Positions 5,442-7,252 of a DNA stretch of 7,252 nucleotides are shown piece by piece. The notes under the pieces were generated by a model. The model was not told where the DNA came from. It saw nothing but the letters and a program-made list of their open reading frames with translations, and did no database searches. The stretch is from the NCBI GenBank assembly GCA_947584825.1, contig CANPWR010000066.1, positions 1-7,252 on the forward strand, given 5' to 3'. Positions within the stretch are counted from its first letter, which is position 1. Every line of letters begins with the position of its first letter. The translations under genes were made by a program, and so were the position numbers. Origin of the DNA: an uncultured Clostridia bacterium. Lineage in GTDB: Bacteria; Bacillota; Clostridia; Oscillospirales; Ruminococcaceae.

Positions 5442-7094
5442 ATGGACAAATATTCGGGTAAAAGCGTTTTCGGCGGCATTGCTATCGGAAAAATTCGGAT
5501 ATTCCAAAAGGGACGGCAGGAAATAAAGAATATAAAAGCTGATAATCCCAAAGCAGAAATATCAAGGTTCAACGAAGCTAAAACCAAAGCCATTGAGGGT
5601 CTTCAGGAATTATATGAAAAGGCACTGAAAGAAGCTGGTGAGCAAAGCGCCGCTATACTTCAGATCCACCAAATAATGCTTAACGATATTGATTATACAA
5701 ATTCAGTTGAAGGAATTATAACAAACCAGAATGTAACCGCAGAATTTGCGGTTGCAATTACAAGAGACTATTTTTACGAGATGTTTTCTTCTATGGAAGA
5801 CGAATATATGAAAGCTCGTGCTGCCGATGTCAAGGATATTTCTGAGCGGGTCATAAGAATTTTGTGTAACGACAACAGCAGACCGACAGACTCCAAAGTG
5901 CCATCTATCATAATAGCCGACGACCTTGCCCCCAGCGAAACCGTTCAGCTTGATAAGGACTTGGTTTTGGCATTTGTCACAGTTCACGGAAGCCCTAATT
6001 CTCATACGGCAATTCTAGCAAGGACAATGGGTATTCCTGCGATCACTAATGTTGACATTCCTCTTAACTGGTCAATAAACGGCAGAATGGCAGTAGTTGA
6101 CGGATATAATGGTGTAATTTACGTTGATCCTGACAGCGAATTTGTAAAGGAAATGCAATTTCTACAGGAAAAAGAGCTTTATAAGAGAAAGCTTCTTTTA
6201 GAGCTTAAAGGAAAAGATAACGTAACCTTAGACGGAAAAAAGATGACGCTTTACGCCAATATCGGAAACACTAAGGATCTAGCGTCGGTCACGGAAAATG
6301 ATGCAAGCGGAGTCGGTCTTTTCAGGAGCGAATTTATATATTTTGAAAAGAACAGTCTTCCTTCTGAGGAAGAACAGTTTCAGATTTACAAAACCGCCGC
6401 CGAATCGCTAAAGGGAAAAAGAGTTGTAATCAGAACTCTTGATATAGGAACTGACAAGCAGGCTGATTATTTAAATCTTGAGGAGGAAGAAAACCCTGCT
6501 ATGGGACTTCGTGCGATTAGGATAAGCCTGACAAATCTCGAGCTTTTCAAAACACAGCTCCGAGCAATATACAGAGCAAGCGCTTATGGTAATATCGCAG
6601 TTATGTATCCGTTTATAACATCTGTCGAAGAAGTTTCAGAAATAAAGGATATTACAGAAGAGGTAAAAAAAGAGCTTGATTTTAAAGGGATAGACTACAG
6701 TCACGATATAGAAGAAGGCATAATGATTGAAACGCCTGCCGCCGCTCTAATTTCAGATAAGCTTGCAAAGGTAGTTGATTTCTTTAGCATTGGCACGAAT
6801 GACCTATCCTCATATGCAATGGCAATAGACAGGCAAAACACAAAAACAGACAGATTTTATAATCCTCATCATCTCGCCGTTCTGAGAATGATAAAAATGG
6901 TTGTAGACAATGCCCATAAAAACGGAATCCACGCAGGGATATGCGGAGAACTTGGTTCAGACCTAAGTCTGACAGAAACCTTCTTAAAAATCGGAGTTGA
7001 CGAGCTTTCTGTATCTCCGTCAATGATTTTGCCGCTTAGGGATAAAATCCGAAAAACCGATACATCTAATTTGAACTTAGAGTACGATTTATAA
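5442..7094 (+). CDS. ptsI: PTS Enzyme I (phosphoenolpyruvate-protein phosphotransferase)
   Basis: A 550-aa cytoplasmic enzyme that transfers phosphate from PEP to HPr, the first step of PTS sugar uptake. The N-terminal HPr-binding and swivelling His domains span about 1-230, with GIAIGK (12-17), SETVQL (165-170) and active His188 in SHTAILAR. The C-terminal PEP-binding barrel spans about 255-540: GVGLFRSEF (290-298), RTLDIGTDK (331-339), ENPAMGLRAIR (350-360), MIETPAA (428-434), SIGTNDL (449-455) and GICGE (499-503). From family alignment, Arg295, Arg331, Glu430, Asn453, Asp454, Arg464 and Cys501 correspond to the PEP- and Mg-binding or catalytic residues, so it should be active. Odd points are TVHGSPNSHT where TDxGGxTSHT is usual, and SSY for the usual TQY after NDL. 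I chose the second ATG because AAGGG lies nine bases before it; the first ATG (5433) abuts that site. No ptsH is adjacent. Confidence 0.95.
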   Translation: MDKYSGKSVFGGIAIGKIRIFQKGRQEIKNIKADNPKAEISRFNEAKTKAIEGLQELYEKALKEAGEQSAAILQIHQIMLNDIDYTNSVEGIITNQNVTAEFAVAITRDYFYEMFSSMEDEYMKARAADVKDISERVIRILCNDNSRPTDSKVPSIIIADDLAPSETVQLDKDLVLAFVTVHGSPNSHTAILARTMGIPAITNVDIPLNWSINGRMAVVDGYNGVIYVDPDSEFVKEMQFLQEKELYKRKLLLELKGKDNVTLDGKKMTLYANIGNTKDLASVTENDASGVGLFRSEFIYFEKNSLPSEEEQFQIYKTAAESLKGKRVVIRTLDIGTDKQADYLNLEEEENPAMGLRAIRISLTNLELFKTQLRAIYRASAYGNIAVMYPFITSVEEVSEIKDITEEVKKELDFKGIDYSHDIEEGIMIETPAAALISDKLAKVVDFFSIGTNDLSSYAMAIDRQNTKTDRFYNPHHLAVLRMIKMVVDNAHKNGIHAGICGELGSDLSLTETFLKIGVDELSVSPSMILPLRDKIRKTDTSNLNLEYDL

Positions 7095-7118
7095 ACTCAG
7101 TTAATATTCTATATAAAC

Positions 7119-7155
7119 AAAGCCATACAAGTCTATTAAGACAAGTATGGCTTTT
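7119..7155 (+). terminator. Terminator of ptsI
   Basis: A perfect 10-bp stem (7119-7128 with 7145-7154) continues, after a symmetric AA/AA internal loop, into GTCT/AGAC around an ATTA tetraloop. It runs into a short T stretch and lies 24 bp after the stop codon. It shows that ptsI is the last, and probably the only, gene of its transcript. Confidence 0.85.
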
Positions 7156-7172
7156 AATTGTAGCTTTAGCTT

Positions 7173-7197
7173 AAAAAACCACCAGTTCTACTGGTGG
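7173..7197 (-). terminator. Minus-strand terminator for a gene beyond the right edge
   Basis: CCACCAG (7179-7185) pairs with CTGGTGG (7191-7197) around TTCTA. On the minus strand the hairpin is followed by six U (7178-7173). An outer inverted repeat, GCTTAA with TTAAGC (7169-7174 with 7209-7214), surrounds it. It would stop transcripts arriving from the right. Similar hairpins also mark some insertion-sequence ends, but no transposase is in the window. Confidence 0.6.
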
Positions 7198-7252
7198 GAA
7201 TAAAAAGCTTAAGCAAAAGGATATAAAAATAACCTCCAAATATGATAAGATA

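Noticed and set aside
7166..7252. Minus-strand open frame entering from the right edge
   Set aside because: Its 28 codons read through the hairpin and T run of a terminator, with no start and no family resemblance I can support.

Overview
The window looks like chromosomal DNA from an A+T-rich member of the Firmicutes (Clostridia), most likely a fibre-degrading gut or rumen bacterium of the Ruminococcus/Oscillospiraceae type. This rests on AGGAGG-type ribosome sites, hairpin-plus-T-run terminators, a secreted GH5 endoglucanase with a Lys-rich fibronectin-like tail, a small rubredoxin, a VanS-like sensor kinase and a clostridial-looking PTS Enzyme I. The genus is an inference; no rRNA or marker gene is present.

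Layout. Bases 1-473 carry no convincing gene. They hold two perfect copies of a 115-bp direct repeat, 158 bp apart, each followed by a different terminator-like hairpin, then a third hairpin and the terminator of the rubredoxin gene. A 52-aa rubredoxin is on the minus strand at 474-632. Its extended -10 promoter lies inside a decayed fragment of an AraC-family regulator (688-762, minus), and a 15-bp palindrome sits near its transcription start. A secreted GH5 (subfamily 4-like) endoglucanase is on the plus strand at 937-2622. It ends at a bidirectional terminator shared with the convergent two-component operon.

That operon runs on the minus strand: an OmpR-type response regulator (4182-4847), then a membrane sensor histidine kinase (2681-4108). 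After an A+T-rich 594-bp divergent intergenic region comes a stand-alone ptsI (Enzyme I, 5442-7094, plus) with its own promoter, a leader of about 150 nt and a terminator. The right edge has another hairpin, a good terminator for the minus strand.

How the genes fit together. GH5 cuts beta-glucan or xyloglucan outside the cell, and Enzyme I would energise sugar uptake inside it. The two-component pair between them may sense an extracytoplasmic cue, but nothing in the sequence ties it to either neighbour. No CRISPR array, phage gene, integrase or complete transposase is visible. The least explained parts are the duplicated repeat at the left edge, the regulator remnant under the rubredoxin promoter, and the unusual features of the GH5 enzyme and of Enzyme I.
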